Shown here: piece after piece, positions 21,001 to 29,428 of the stretch
Layout of the letters: each line of letters starts with the position of its first letter
How positions within the stretch are numbered: the first letter of the stretch is position 1
NCBI GenBank assembly: GCA_963777515.1
Contig: CAVZQU010000007.1
Location: 62,001 to 126,000 of the forward strand
DNA length: 64,000 nt
Reading direction: 5' to 3'
From: CAVSWT01 sp963777515
GTDB lineage: Bacteria > Bacteroidota > Ignavibacteria > Ignavibacteriales > Ignavibacteriaceae
Position numbers and translations under genes: made by a program
Notes under the pieces: model-generated
What the model was told of the DNA's origin: nothing
Seen by the model: only the letters and a program-made list of their open reading frames with translations
The model's database searches: none

Positions 21001-21209
21001 TGTTCTTCAAGTACGTCAGAGATTTCAGTCTCAACAACACTTGAACTAGCACCGCGGTACAAAGTAACAACGGAAATAATCGGTGGATCAATATCCGGAT
21101 ATTCACGAACCGGAAGTTGAGTAAAAGAAATTATTCCAAACAGAACAATTGTAATACTCATAACAGTTGCAAACACCGGACGTCGTATTGATATATCACT
21201 AAGTTTCAT
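18078..21209 (-). CDS. RND efflux transporter permease (HAE1 family, AcrB-like)
   Basis: A full-length 1043-residue inner-membrane RND pump. It starts with the family opening MKLSDISIRRPVFATVM and has twelve membrane helices around two large periplasmic loops. The proton-relay aspartates are in GLVVDDAIVVLENIYRHME and the TM10 lysine in IGLVTKNSILIVEFAN; the C-terminal repeat ends RRPLGLAVVGGMFFSTFL. This pattern marks hydrophobe/amphiphile efflux rather than metal (CusA) pumps. It is third in a minus-strand operon after tolC and the adaptor, 218 bp downstream of the adaptor. Substrates are unknown. Confidence 0.93.
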   Translation of the reverse strand: MKLSDISIRRPVFATVMSITIVLFGIISFTQLPVREYPDIDPPIISVVTLYRGASSSVVETEISDVLEEQFATLEGVKTITSSSREGGSVITIEFELNQDVNEAANDVRDRVSRIRGTLPQEILDPIISKVDANAQAIFWLALYSDHHSGLELSDFADRVLKERIQRMTGVGSVILGGERRYAMRVWLDPQRMAAHGLTSQDIEAAVRSENAEIPGGRVEGAQREFSVRTRGDLDTPEQFGAIIISQKGNDIVRLRDVADVKVGAEDERSIARWLGKPAIGLGIVKQSKASTVDVATEIRNVIPELRKLLPEGMKLDVAYDSSEFIKESISEVEQTLLIALILVILVVLAFLKSFRATIIPTLAIPISIIGSLAAVYFAGFTINILTLLGFVLAIGLVVDDAIVVLENIYRHMEMGKTRWQAAIDGSKEIGFAIISTTIALVAVFIPLAFLSGNVGRLFNEFGIAVAVAVLISGFVALTLTPMISSQILRPLHGGGKNWASKSFDAFFEWLNKMYEKLLRWTLKHRWIVIAGGVAAIVIGFFLFRLLPSELVPIEDRGVAFGIVVAPEGATLEYTNTYQKQVESILLKRPEVKGLFSAIGLGFSGPGSVTNGFMFVLLKPRDEREKSQQQIVQELFPQLLSIPGVLAFIINPPSLGSNVSSNPVEYVLEADSYEELSKATGIMMGEASKLGYLINMDSDLRLNKPQLDIDIDRERASHLGVSVTEIGSTLETLLGGRKVTDFKRGTKQYDVIIQMKPQYRATPEAIKNIYIKSAGGLVQLANVVKVKKTVAPKELNHYNRIRSATISASLAPGVALGKALDDLDNIAATKLPPGIKHEYAGQSLEYKSSSSALYIMFILAIIFIYLVLSAQFESFVHPFTILLSVPLAVFGALLTLFIFGQSLNIYSQIGLIMLIGLVTKNSILIVEFANQQREQGAPFMEAVINASIIRLRPILMTSFATIFGILPIAIGIGAGAESRRPLGLAVVGGMFFSTFLTLLIVPVVYTLLARFTSHTKEAGDKTKVKSEIDEGTADLIPEGVVGK

Positions 21210-21249
21210 ATATAAAGCTCCTATTGTCTATTAACTATATTTAATAACC

Positions 21250-21308
21250 TTAACTCTTTCTCAAAGGGAGAATGAATTATATCCTATCCACATTTGGGAG
21301 AGGATTCA
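21250..21308. repeat. Degenerate CTCCCTTTGAGA-type intergenic repeat
   Basis: The gap between permease and adaptor has paired segments, on the minus strand CCTCTCCCAAAT and then TTCTCCCTTTGAGAAAGAG. They resemble decayed copies of the CCTCTCCC-type intergenic repeats common in bacterial genomes. Only one degenerate unit is visible in this window, so the call is weak. Confidence 0.25.
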
Positions 21309-21427
21309 AGGTAATGTAGACCATTTTATTCCTTTAAAACACATTCAGATATTTATTAACATTAAAAAATTTATCATTTTAACTTTCATTCATTATTCAA
21401 ACATTCTATCAATTAACTTTACACTAA

Positions 21428-22507
21428 TTATTGCTTTGCAGCTACAGTGTTGGAAAGAATAGGCATAACTTTAGCACCATCAAAAAGTTTTTGATGCCCC
21501 GTCCTTACTACTTCCATTCCATCTTTTAAGCCTTTAACAACTTCAACTACATCAGGAGTCTGCAAACCGAGTATAACCGGTGTTGCAGCAACAGTACTGT
21601 CTTTCTTCACTACATAAACAAATGATTGATTTCCATTCGCAAAAACCGCTTCATTAGGAACTGTAAGTGCGTGCGGCCTTTCGCTTAAGATTGCTGATAC
21701 ATTTGCAGACATTCCCGGGTGAAATTTTTGTTCAGGATTCTTAACCCTTGCAACAATATTTACATTACGTGTTTGAGAATCTAATATGGGTTCAATTGCA
21801 AGAATCTTTCCTTTTACTTCATGGCCAGGAAATACAGTAGAAGAAACGATCACTTCTGCATTTCTTTTTAATTGAGCAAGATATCTTTCAGGGGCAGAAA
21901 AACTAATCCGTATTTCATTTAAATTAGCTAGTTCAGTTATTTCCTGACCTGTCCGCAGAAAAGTTCCTATACTAACTTTACGAGTACCTACTGTCCCATC
22001 AAATGGAGCCACTATCCGGGTCTTGCTTAAACGTGCTTTTGCAAGTTCATAATTAGCCTGAGCAACCTTCAAATTTGCTAAAGCATCATCAAGATCTTGC
22101 TGTGTTCCGGCATTCTGTTCAACAATAGTTTTAACGCGTTTGTACGATGATTTGCTTTGATCATACAATGCTTCTGTTCTATTAACTTCGGCTGAAAGCT
22201 GTGAATCATCTAGTTGGGCAATAAGATCACCTTTTTTGATAAATGCGCCTTCTTCAAACGGAAGGCTAACAACAGAAGCATCAATTTCAGATACAATAGT
22301 CACGCCTTCAATTGCTTCAATTGTACCTACGGCATCGAACTTATCAGCCATATCTTGTGCTTTAACATCTGTCACTTCAACAGGAGTTGGCGGCATTTTA
22401 AATCCGCCGCCGGATGCCTGCTGTTCTGAACAGCCGTATTGCAGCAAAATTAAAACGACTGCAAGGCCACTAGCTATCAAGTAACTTTTTAATTTAAAAA
22501 ATGACAT
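21428..22507 (-). CDS. RND efflux periplasmic adaptor (membrane fusion) lipoprotein
   Basis: A 359-residue MFP. It has a lipoprotein signal (LAVVLILLQYGC lipobox), a split biotinyl-lipoyl domain (GTIEAIEGVTIVSEIDASV and KTRIVAPFDGTVGTRKVSIG), a coiled-coil hairpin of helices between them, and a beta-barrel domain with VPNEAVF near the end. It should bridge the RND permease and the TolC-like channel. It lies 42 bp downstream of tolC and upstream of the permease. Confidence 0.92.
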   Translation of the reverse strand: MSFFKLKSYLIASGLAVVLILLQYGCSEQQASGGGFKMPPTPVEVTDVKAQDMADKFDAVGTIEAIEGVTIVSEIDASVVSLPFEEGAFIKKGDLIAQLDDSQLSAEVNRTEALYDQSKSSYKRVKTIVEQNAGTQQDLDDALANLKVAQANYELAKARLSKTRIVAPFDGTVGTRKVSIGTFLRTGQEITELANLNEIRISFSAPERYLAQLKRNAEVIVSSTVFPGHEVKGKILAIEPILDSQTRNVNIVARVKNPEQKFHPGMSANVSAILSERPHALTVPNEAVFANGNQSFVYVVKKDSTVAATPVILGLQTPDVVEVVKGLKDGMEVVRTGHQKLFDGAKVMPILSNTVAAKQ

Positions 22508-22549
22508 AAACTTCTTCCTTTCTTTTAACCTAAAAACTCATTTTAATTT

Positions 22550-24124
22550 TTACTGTTTATTTCCATCAGGATAAAAGCCTGATGTTAGTTGTTTTAAATT
22601 TGATGCAGCTTTAACAGTTTTTACTAAAGCATCTGAATAACGCTGCTGTGCAACTGCAAAATCTTCGCTAAGCCGGACTAATTCAAATGCTGATAACCGT
22701 CCATTCTTAAATTCAATCATTCCGATTCTTACCTGCTCTTGTGCGGCATCTACTCCTTCTCGTGAAACTTTTAATCTATCATTTCCATGTTCAAGTTCCC
22801 TGTATGAGGTTCGTACTTTTTGTTCTAGCTGACGGGATAGTGCAATATAACTTTCCTGTGCACTTAACGATCCAGCTTCCAAACGATCTTTTTCTCCTAA
22901 GCCGCTTCTTAATCCAATAGGAACACTAACTTCAACTCCAATACTCCATCCAGGAAATTTTCGTTTAAATACTTGTGAGACGACATCACCAAAACTACCT
23001 CCACTTGTTGAACGTAAAGTGTCACCTCCAAAAATGACATCCTGCGATGTACCTCCTAATGCATTGCTGGTTATTGAACCAACAAGGTCAACTTGAGGGA
23101 GCACTTTCCATGAAGCAGCATCAACAAGTGCATTTGCAATTTCAACATTATTTTGAGCAGCTTGAAGATCAAGATTACTTTTTAATGTATATTCAACAAG
23201 TTCATCAACAGGCTGCAATGGAAAACTGCTCGGCGGGTTATCTACAGTAATAAATCTACTTTCGCTTCCATCAGGCCTTTTACCGATTAAAACAGCAAGA
23301 TTATCAGATTGTGTATCTAAGTCTTCTTCCCTATCAATTAATAATAATTTTTGTTCAGCCCAAAATGTTTTGGCATTAGCAACTTGATTTGGCCCAACTA
23401 ATCCTGCTTTCTCGCGGAGTTGTGCTTCTTTTAAAACTGCTTCTGCACGATCAAGAGTAAGTTTTTGAACCGCATAGTTTCGTTCTGCTGTGTATAAATT
23501 CCAATATGCTTGTTCTATTAAAGAATTTGTTCTTAACACTTCTTGATCATATTTTGATTTTGAAGCATCAGCATTCAATTCAGCTTGCTTTAAATCATTT
23601 CTTGCCGAAGCAGTAAATCCGGATAAAAGAGGCTGTCGAAGAGTAAGTGAACCAAAGGCATCATATTCCGGATTCAAAAAAGCAAATGTCGAATTTGTTT
23701 TTAATCTTGTTGAGTTTAATGATAGATCCAGTTCAGTTCCAATAGGTAAATTTAATCTCAGCCCGGTTGAAGCATCAGTTTGTTGAGTAGATAAAACCGA
23801 AGCTCCCGCAAAGAATGAAGCCATGGGAATTTTATTATTTTGATAATTCAAATTAAAATAGAATTCAGGATCAAAAGCGCCTCTTTCCCTTCTCAATGCA
23901 CCAACTGATGCCTTATAGCTTGCTTCAGCTATTTTAACAGAAGTGGAATTTTCTTTTGCAAATTGTTCTGTTTCCAATAAAGTTAACTTAGTCCCTTTCA
24001 AATTATTTAGAATAATTTGAAGAGCACTATCAGGATTAACAATATTCTGTGCGTTATTATTTTGAAGTAAGACTAAAACAACCAACAAACTAATTAATTT
24101 TATTCTCTTAAAAATTATCAACAT
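22550..24124 (-). CDS. TolC-family outer membrane efflux protein
   Basis: A 524-residue outer-membrane factor with a signal peptide and two OEP repeats. Typical helices are seen in TLLETEQFAKENSTSVKIAEASYKAS and AYWNLYTAERNYAVQK, with the second-repeat motif EYTLKSNLDLQAAQNNVEIA and a late VRIGMIEFKNGRLSAFELV helix. It is the first gene of the efflux operon. Its upstream region holds direct and inverted repeats related to those in front of the GlxA regulator, the best clue to regulation. Confidence 0.92.
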   Translation of the reverse strand: MLIIFKRIKLISLLVVLVLLQNNNAQNIVNPDSALQIILNNLKGTKLTLLETEQFAKENSTSVKIAEASYKASVGALRRERGAFDPEFYFNLNYQNNKIPMASFFAGASVLSTQQTDASTGLRLNLPIGTELDLSLNSTRLKTNSTFAFLNPEYDAFGSLTLRQPLLSGFTASARNDLKQAELNADASKSKYDQEVLRTNSLIEQAYWNLYTAERNYAVQKLTLDRAEAVLKEAQLREKAGLVGPNQVANAKTFWAEQKLLLIDREEDLDTQSDNLAVLIGKRPDGSESRFITVDNPPSSFPLQPVDELVEYTLKSNLDLQAAQNNVEIANALVDAASWKVLPQVDLVGSITSNALGGTSQDVIFGGDTLRSTSGGSFGDVVSQVFKRKFPGWSIGVEVSVPIGLRSGLGEKDRLEAGSLSAQESYIALSRQLEQKVRTSYRELEHGNDRLKVSREGVDAAQEQVRIGMIEFKNGRLSAFELVRLSEDFAVAQQRYSDALVKTVKAASNLKQLTSGFYPDGNKQ

Positions 24125-24225
24125 ACTATATTCCTTATTCCTTCTTTTTATATGGAAATAAATTTTGTTTTATAATTTCATTAGCTTAATTTTCAGCAAA
24201 CTTACAACCGCATTCAAGATGTAAA

Positions 24226-24300
24226 AGGTGTAATAACGACAGTAATAAGGGCTGATTGCGACATAATTATCGTTTTAAAAATAATTTGCCGCAATCAGCT
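24226..24300. promoter_or_regulatory. Operator-like repeats upstream of the efflux operon
   Basis: AGGTGTAATAACGAC (24226-24240) and AGGGCTGATTGCGAC (24248-24262) are direct repeats 22 bp apart, closely matching sites upstream of the GlxA-type gene. The second is also half of an inverted repeat: GCTGATTGCGAC at 24251-24262 faces GCCGCAATCAGC at 24288-24299. The sites lie about 100-175 bp upstream of the tolC start. Confidence 0.5.
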
Positions 24301-24985
24301 AATGCTTAAGCTAAAAATTTATTGTGTTGATTGAGTTAACTAAAAAATATCGAACTAATGAAAGTGTATAAACAAAAAAGGATCTAACAAAACCAAACAA
24401 AGAATTAATTGATTTCGATTAAATTGTGTATAATACATTCTCATATTAACCTCTATAATTTATTTTAATTAAAATCTTATAATTCATTCAGAATACAAAT
24501 GAGAACGAATAAATAGGACAAATCCACAAATGTTCTTATCAAATAAATATTATACCATACTTTTATTTTTTGATTTCAAAATTTTATCACACACTAAATT
24601 TATTATTTTCAAAATATCTAAAAGAGCCATTACTCAAATATCTCATAATACCACTACTCCTCTCATAATTATATATTGAATAATTTTATGATATTTATTT
24701 CTTACTCATTAGATTATATCTTATGGCTATTGTAATTATTTTTTATTATTTATGAAAAAAGTGCAGTGTAATTACTCTTTATTAAAAAAGAGATTTGAAA
24801 AAAATAGAACAGCTCAATACAATAGAAAATAATCCTATTGTTTCAAAATATTAGTATGGATTACAATTGGAAATTGAACTGCTAATATAAAAAATAAATG
24901 AATAAAACATATTAAATTATAATTATTTTTGAATTATTAATAAGTTCCGCAGGTAAATTCACCTGCAGAACTAAATAAATTAAGA
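24301..24985. other. Long AT-rich intergenic region
   Basis: About 690 bp of very AT-rich sequence between the efflux promoter region and the beta-barrel gene, without a convincing gene. The only translatable piece I noted is a 29-codon minus-strand ORF at 24355-24444 (start MRMYYTQF, hydrophobic middle) with GAGG upstream of its ATG. It could be a leader peptide ahead of tolC but may equally be chance. Confidence 0.3.
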
Positions 24986-25601
24986 TTAACGCAGAACAGA
25001 AAATGCGTATGAAATACCTCCTCCAAAGCTTATAGAATTAAATTCCTGGCTATCAAGTCCAGGATCACCATTTTTTGAAAATCCATGATTGTATTTACCT
25101 CGAATATTTATAGAAAATGCCGGATTAATTTGAAAGTTTACACCAAGAATTCCTTCTAAAGCAAAGTTGGTAGACTTTTGCTGATAACCGTTGGTCTTGA
25201 ATGTATTGCCATCTATTTGTAAGTAAAGTATTTAGTGCTCCTGCCGAAACTCCTGCATAAGGCTGAACTAAATTCAATTCAAATAATTGTCCGAAGTTAT
25301 AAGTAAGACCTGCAACAACTGGAATTTCAACAAGTTTCATTTTATCTACGGCATTATAGTTTGCCCATCCGTATCCTGATTCTGCAAAAATTGTAAGTCC
25401 TTCTCCAACACCGTAGGCAAATGTTCCTCCGAAATAAGGGCCGGCTGTAGTTTTGGACGAATTTGTTCCTACTAAAGCCAAACCGCTGTACACCGCTTCT
25501 ATCTTTATTTGATTTTGAGGAACAACTTGTGAGAAATTAGAAGTGATACTGAATGCCACTAATGCAAGTATCATTATTGAAATATTAACTAACTTTTTCA
25601 T
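24986..25601 (-). CDS. Outer-membrane beta-barrel protein (frameshifted)
   Basis: The N-terminal 140 residues have a signal peptide (ILALVAFSITSNFSQ) and alternating strands typical of small porin-like barrels (GPYFGGTFAYGVGEGLTIFAESGYGWANY, VVAGLTYNFGQLF). The frame then breaks near 25210-25227. Dropping one base of the AAA at 25225-25227 gives a continuation with QIDGNTFKTNGYQQKSTNFALEG and a final strand FGGGISYAFSVLR ending at 24986, an ideal barrel C-terminus. Total about 204 residues. Ligand or function unknown; nothing in the neighbourhood suggests a partner. Confidence 0.65.
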
Positions 25602-26051
25602 TTTTTTATTACTCCGTTTTTTAACATAGTGTTTTTACATCTGATCATTTTATAGAGGATATCCTTATCTATAAAGTCGAATCAAAATCATTTTTATTTT
25701 ATTACAATATTTTTTTTTGATTCCATTATACTTTTACCCAAATATAATTTATTATCGATATATTTATATGTTTCGATATATGCCGTTAAAAAATTTTATC
25801 TTTTTGAATTCAGAGCAAAATAATTTTTACATTGATTTATCGAAATGTATCTATATATTTTTAATTTGTCAAGAAGAATTTCTATAAAACACAAAAATAT
25901 TCTTTATTAGCCTTCTTATACAATTAATTTAAATATAAACTCCCACTTCAAAATATTTTCTTAATAAATAAAACTTTTTCAGCTATTTCCCTTAAGATTA
26001 ATTATCAATTTTCGATAATAATATTACTTAACACTTTTATGGAAATAATAA
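25602..26051. other. Divergent AT-rich intergenic region
   Basis: 450 bp between the barrel gene (-) and the STAS-like gene (+). It contains repeated TCGATATAT-type words (near 25756, 25775 and 25840) but no ORF or hairpin that I can assign. Promoters for both flanking genes are expected here. Confidence 0.3.
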
Positions 26052-26450
26052 ATGAAAACTGTTTTCACTTCCGAAAAAGCAACAATAATGGTCCATCCTG
26101 AAAAAAGAATAGTTCATCATCAAATTCATAAATTTATTTGCAACGATGAGTTTAGAAATTTAATGATGAAAGGGGCAGACTACTTTCGAGCAAAACCGTT
26201 GCAATAAATGGTTATCAGATGATAGAGGTAATTCTGCATTGAAACAAGAGATATAGAATGGGCTCAAAAAAATTGGGAGCCACGAATTATTAAAGCAGGC
26301 TGGAAATATTGGGCAATTGTAATGCCGGAAAAAATAGTGGGACAACTCTCAATGAAATCATTAGTAAAAAGATATTCTGATATGGGAGTTACAGTACAGG
26401 TATTTAGTGAGTCCGACAAGGCAATGAGCTGGCTTAATACAGTGCACTAA
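26052..26450 (+). CDS. STAS/SpoIIAA-like protein (two frameshifts)
   Basis: The first frame gives 49 residues (MKTVFTSEKATIMVHPEK...). The rest of the protein is in other frames: NRCNKWLSDDRGNSALKQE, then DIEWAQKNWEPRIIKAGWKYWAIV and VTVQVFSESDKAMSWL. Dropping the C at 26187 and adding one base near 26246-26250 restores a 132-residue product. The order WLSD.R...DIEWA.....P..I.AG.K..AIV....F.....A..WL is that of the small SpoIIAA-like/STAS-related proteins common in Bacteroidota, which have no established biochemical role. It has its own terminator. Confidence 0.55.
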
Positions 26451-26471
26451 TATATAGTTTTTGTTATAAGT

Positions 26472-26523
26472 AAAGAGGGAGTGAATTGTTTTTCCAATTG
26501 CAGTTTAAATTGCTTCCTCTTTT
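26472..26523 (+). terminator. Terminator after the STAS-like gene
   Basis: An imperfect inverted repeat of about 15 bp (AAAGAGGGAGTGAATT facing AATTGCTTCCTCTTT) followed by TTTTTCG, 22 bp after the STAS-like stop codon. Confidence 0.6.
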
Positions 26524-26561
26524 TCGTTTAAAAATATTAAATGGAAATTCGAACTCACTTA

Positions 26562-27504
26562 TTAAACTAATGTAGATATTTTTTTCTTTTGATTTAAATA
26601 TTCTGCTGCACTTAAAGCAGCAACAGTTCCATCTGCTACAGCGGTAGTTACCTGTCTATATTTCTTTTGAATTGAATCCCCTGCCGCAAATACACCTTCC
26701 AGGTTCGTCTGAAGATTTTTATCAACAATAATTTCCTTTTTTTCATTTAAAGAAATAATTCCTTTTAGAGTTTCGGTATTCGGTTCGTAACCTATTAAGA
26801 TAAATACACCGTCAACTTTCATTTCTGTAATTTCATTTTATGCTGATTGAATTTTCACAGAAGATAATTTTTCTTCTCCGATAAACTCAATTATTTTAGA
26901 TTCCATTATGAAATTGAATTTTAGGATTTTTTTTAGCTTCTTCAACATAATGCTCAAATGCCTGGAAATGATCAAACTGGTGTACAACGGTTACTTTAGA
27001 TGCATACTTTGTTAAAGAAACAGCTTCTTCCAATGCAGAATTTCCACCTCCAACAACAATAATTTCTTTATCCTGGAAAAAATCGCCATCGCAAGTAGCA
27101 CAATAAGAAATTCCTCTCCCCTTAAAAATATCTTCTCCAATTGCACCAATTGTCCTGGACTTCCCTCCGGTGGAAATTATAACTGCATCAGAAGTATAAA
27201 TATCTTTACCATTAACAACTATTTTCTTCAACTCATTTTCTAATTCAAATGATGTAATCTTTATATTGGATTTAATTTTACAGCCGAATTTGACGGCTTG
27301 AGCTTTCATATTACGAGCTAACTCATATCCGCTGATACTTTCTATGCCGGGATAGTTTGCGATCTCATGAGTTAAAACCATTTGTCCGCCAACAGCACCT
27401 TCATTTAAAATTAAAGTTTTCATCTTTGCACGTGAAAGATAAATACCTGCAGTTAAACCCGCTGCCCCTGCACCAATTATTATTACATCAAAATGATTTT
27501 CCAT
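26562..27504 (-). CDS. trxB: Thioredoxin reductase (frameshift and in-frame stop)
   Basis: The N-terminal 200 residues show the FAD GxGxxG motif (IIIGAGAAGLTAGIYLSRA), the redox CATC motif (ISYCATCDGDFF) and the NADPH-binding GGGNSALEEAV. The C-terminal 86 residues carry VDGVFILIGYEPNT and the FAD-contact GVFAAGDSIQKKYRQVTTAVADG. Between them the frame shifts near 26905-26915 (dropping one base gives IMESKIIEFIGEEKLSSVKIQ) and a TAA codon interrupts the new frame at 26838-26840. Intact TrxB is about 310 residues, as here. It reduces thioredoxin with NADPH; a thioredoxin-like gene lies 130 bp upstream on the same strand. Confidence 0.82.
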
Positions 27505-27634
27505 AGCTGTTTAATAACTTATATTATATAATTATTATTTTTACCTAGTATTTTGGAACAAAAATATTAGAAAGATGGAATACAGAAAAAATGTTAATTA
27601 AAAATATTCCAATATTCCTTCTATCTCCCCAATT

Positions 27635-27988
27635 TTAATTTTGTTTATGATTAAAATGCTGATCAAGTACAGAAGTAATCTGATCTCTTGATTGAATGCT
27701 GCTGACTGCTTCTACTACCTGACCGTTTTTATAATACACAACAAAAGGAAGTCCTTGAAAGCTGCTTACTTCTGGTAGTCTTCTAATTACAGTTGATACC
27801 GGAGCATCAAATTCCATATCAACAAATTTTACGTGTTTATATTCAGGTTCTAATTCTTCCATTGTTTCATAAACCGGAACACACATTGGTCCCATTCTGC
27901 CGCAGCAAACCATTACATTTTCATTTTGATTTAATAATTCGGAATGTTCTTGTTCTGATTGAATATGAGTAAGATTTGTACTTAACAT
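27635..27988 (-). CDS. Thioredoxin-family protein with CGRMGPMC active site
   Basis: A 117-residue thioredoxin-fold protein. In place of the canonical WCGPC the redox region reads VCCGRMGPMCVPVY, so the outer cysteines are separated by six residues and an extra cysteine precedes them. The downstream fold is standard: VKFVDMEFD strand, cis-proline loop GLPFVVYYKNGQVVEAV and a C-terminal helix. It probably reduces disulphides with electrons from the adjacent trxB product, though the altered active site may change potential or target. I recall similar sequences in related genomes, so this is likely a real subfamily rather than an error. Confidence 0.75.
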   Translation of the reverse strand: MLSTNLTHIQSEQEHSELLNQNENVMVCCGRMGPMCVPVYETMEELEPEYKHVKFVDMEFDAPVSTVIRRLPEVSSFQGLPFVVYYKNGQVVEAVSSIQSRDQITSVLDQHFNHKQN

Positions 27989-28138
27989 TTTATTGCCTTT
28001 TGATTATAGTGATTAATTTTTAAATGATTAAAAAAAACATTTTATTTTTACCTGTTATATGATTCACAATATTTAAATGGTTTCAATTAATAAACATTAT
28101 AGAATCGAAATATCATTGATACGGGTTTGACAATAAAA

Positions 28139-28170
28139 AAGGGTAAACTGAATTACTTCAATCTACCCTA
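28139..28170 (-). terminator. Rho-independent terminator on minus strand
   Basis: On the minus strand AGGGTAGATTGAA pairs with TTCAGTTTACCCT (13 bp with G-U pairs, GTAA loop) and is followed by seven T residues. It lies about 95 bp after a small minus-strand ORF and upstream of the thioredoxin gene, separating the two. Confidence 0.65.
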
Positions 28171-28263
28171 TATATATAAAACTTATAAAAAGAATTATGA
28201 AAGTGCAATGATTTTTTTATAAAAATTTTTTTAATAACTTTCGTACTACCAATAGCTAAATGT

Positions 28264-28380
28264 TCAATTGCTGCTGTTTCGACCCGGCTTTAAGTTGAAA
28301 TTTAAAAAGGTAAATGAAATATTTTGTGATGAACCTAAATAGCCAGTTGATGTAGTATCAATTTCAGATTGCTTTTTCAT
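28264..28380 (-). CDS. Small ORF with strong ribosome-binding site
   Basis: A 38-codon ORF starting MKKQSEIDTTSTGYLG and ending at a TGA. AGGAG lies six bases before its ATG, one of the best Shine-Dalgarno sequences in this window. A real terminator lies downstream and another upstream of it, so it forms its own transcription unit. In the next frame the sequence continues open (AAIEHLAIGSTKVIKK), so a frameshift may have shortened it. No homology recognised; the product is hydrophilic with no signal peptide. Confidence 0.35.
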   Translation of the reverse strand: MKKQSEIDTTSTGYLGSSQNISFTFLNFNLKPGRNSSN

Positions 28381-28583
28381 ACGTACTCCTAATTTATTTA
28401 TGGTTAAGAATTCGGATGCAATAATAATTTATAAGTCAACCATGCACTATTAAAAGTATCACAGTTAGAAGTTTGACGTGATATAAATATGTATAAACTA
28501 CTATATTAAATTAGAATTCGTGAAAGTTATCACATTGAAGATTTGTTTCAACTCACATAAATTAAATGTTCTTTAAAATAAAA

Positions 28584-28608
28584 AAGCAGGACTTGTTAAA
28601 TCCTGCTT
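28584..28608 (-). terminator. Terminator at the end of the pectin/hexuronate operon
   Basis: AAGCAGGA / TCCTGCTT stem with a 9-nt loop. On the minus strand it is followed by a T-rich tract. It lies 28 bp after the kduD stop codon. Confidence 0.8.
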
Positions 28609-28635
28609 CATTAAATTAAAAAGAGAATATATATT

Positions 28636-29398
28636 TTATCTACCCATCCATCCGCCATCGACCGTTACTACACTTCCATTTAAATAATTAGATGCATTGG
28701 AACTTAAGAAAACGACTGTACCCATTAAATCTTCAGGAGTTCCCCATCTGCCAGCTGGGATCCTGGCTAAAATTGCGTTGTTACGTTCGGGATTTTCACG
28801 AAGAGCCTTTGTATTTGCAGTTGCAATATAGCCGGGGGCAATTGCATTTACAGTAACACCTTTAGATGCCCATTCATTTGCAAACGCCATGGTTAATTGT
28901 TTTATGCCTCCTTTAGAGGACGCATAACCTGGCACCCAAATACCGCCCTGAAATGAAAGCAAGTGATGCTATAAAAACAATTTTGCCGTAGCCTCTGCTT
29001 ACCATATCTTTTCCAATTTCTCTTGTTAAGATAAACTGAGAAGAAAAATTCACTTCAATTACTTTGTCCCAGTATTCATCAGAATGAACAGAAATAGGAT
29101 CACGTAATATTGTACCGGCGTTGTTAACAAGTATATCAATTTTAGGAAAATCTGATTTTACCGCTTTAATGAATTCATACAAAGATTTTCTATCAGAAAA
29201 ATCAGAATGATAAGTTTTAATTTTTCGCCCTGCACCTTCAATCATCTTTTTTGTTTCACTGAAATCATCAACATAAGAAACTCCAATTATATCTGCGCCT
29301 GCTTCAGCAAGAGCTAAAGCATATTTCTGCCCAATGCCTTGATTGGAACCTGTTACTATTGCTACTTTACCGTCTAATTTAAATTGATCTAATACCAT
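28636..29398 (-). CDS. kduD: 2-dehydro-3-deoxy-D-gluconate 5-dehydrogenase (KduD), frameshifted
   Basis: Short-chain dehydrogenase in two overlapping frames. The N-terminal part has the Rossmann motif VTGSNQGIGQKYALALAEAGADI and NNAGTILRDP; the C-terminal part has the catalytic YASSKGG, VNAIAPGYIATANT and the closing VTVDGGWMGR. Dropping one C at 28960 joins them through VFIASLLSFQGGIWVPGYASSKGG, the usual KduD sequence, about 253 residues. KduD interconverts the KduI product (a hexodiulosonate) with 2-keto-3-deoxygluconate. It lies 30 bp downstream of kduI, as in most pectin-degrading bacteria, and ends the operon. Confidence 0.9.
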
Positions 29399-29428
29399 TA
29401 TTAAAATCCTTATTTGTTTAATGACAAG

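Noticed and set aside
24301..26051. Possible RNA gene or riboswitch in the long AT-rich gaps
   Set aside because: I saw no conserved fold or known motif; base composition alone is not evidence.
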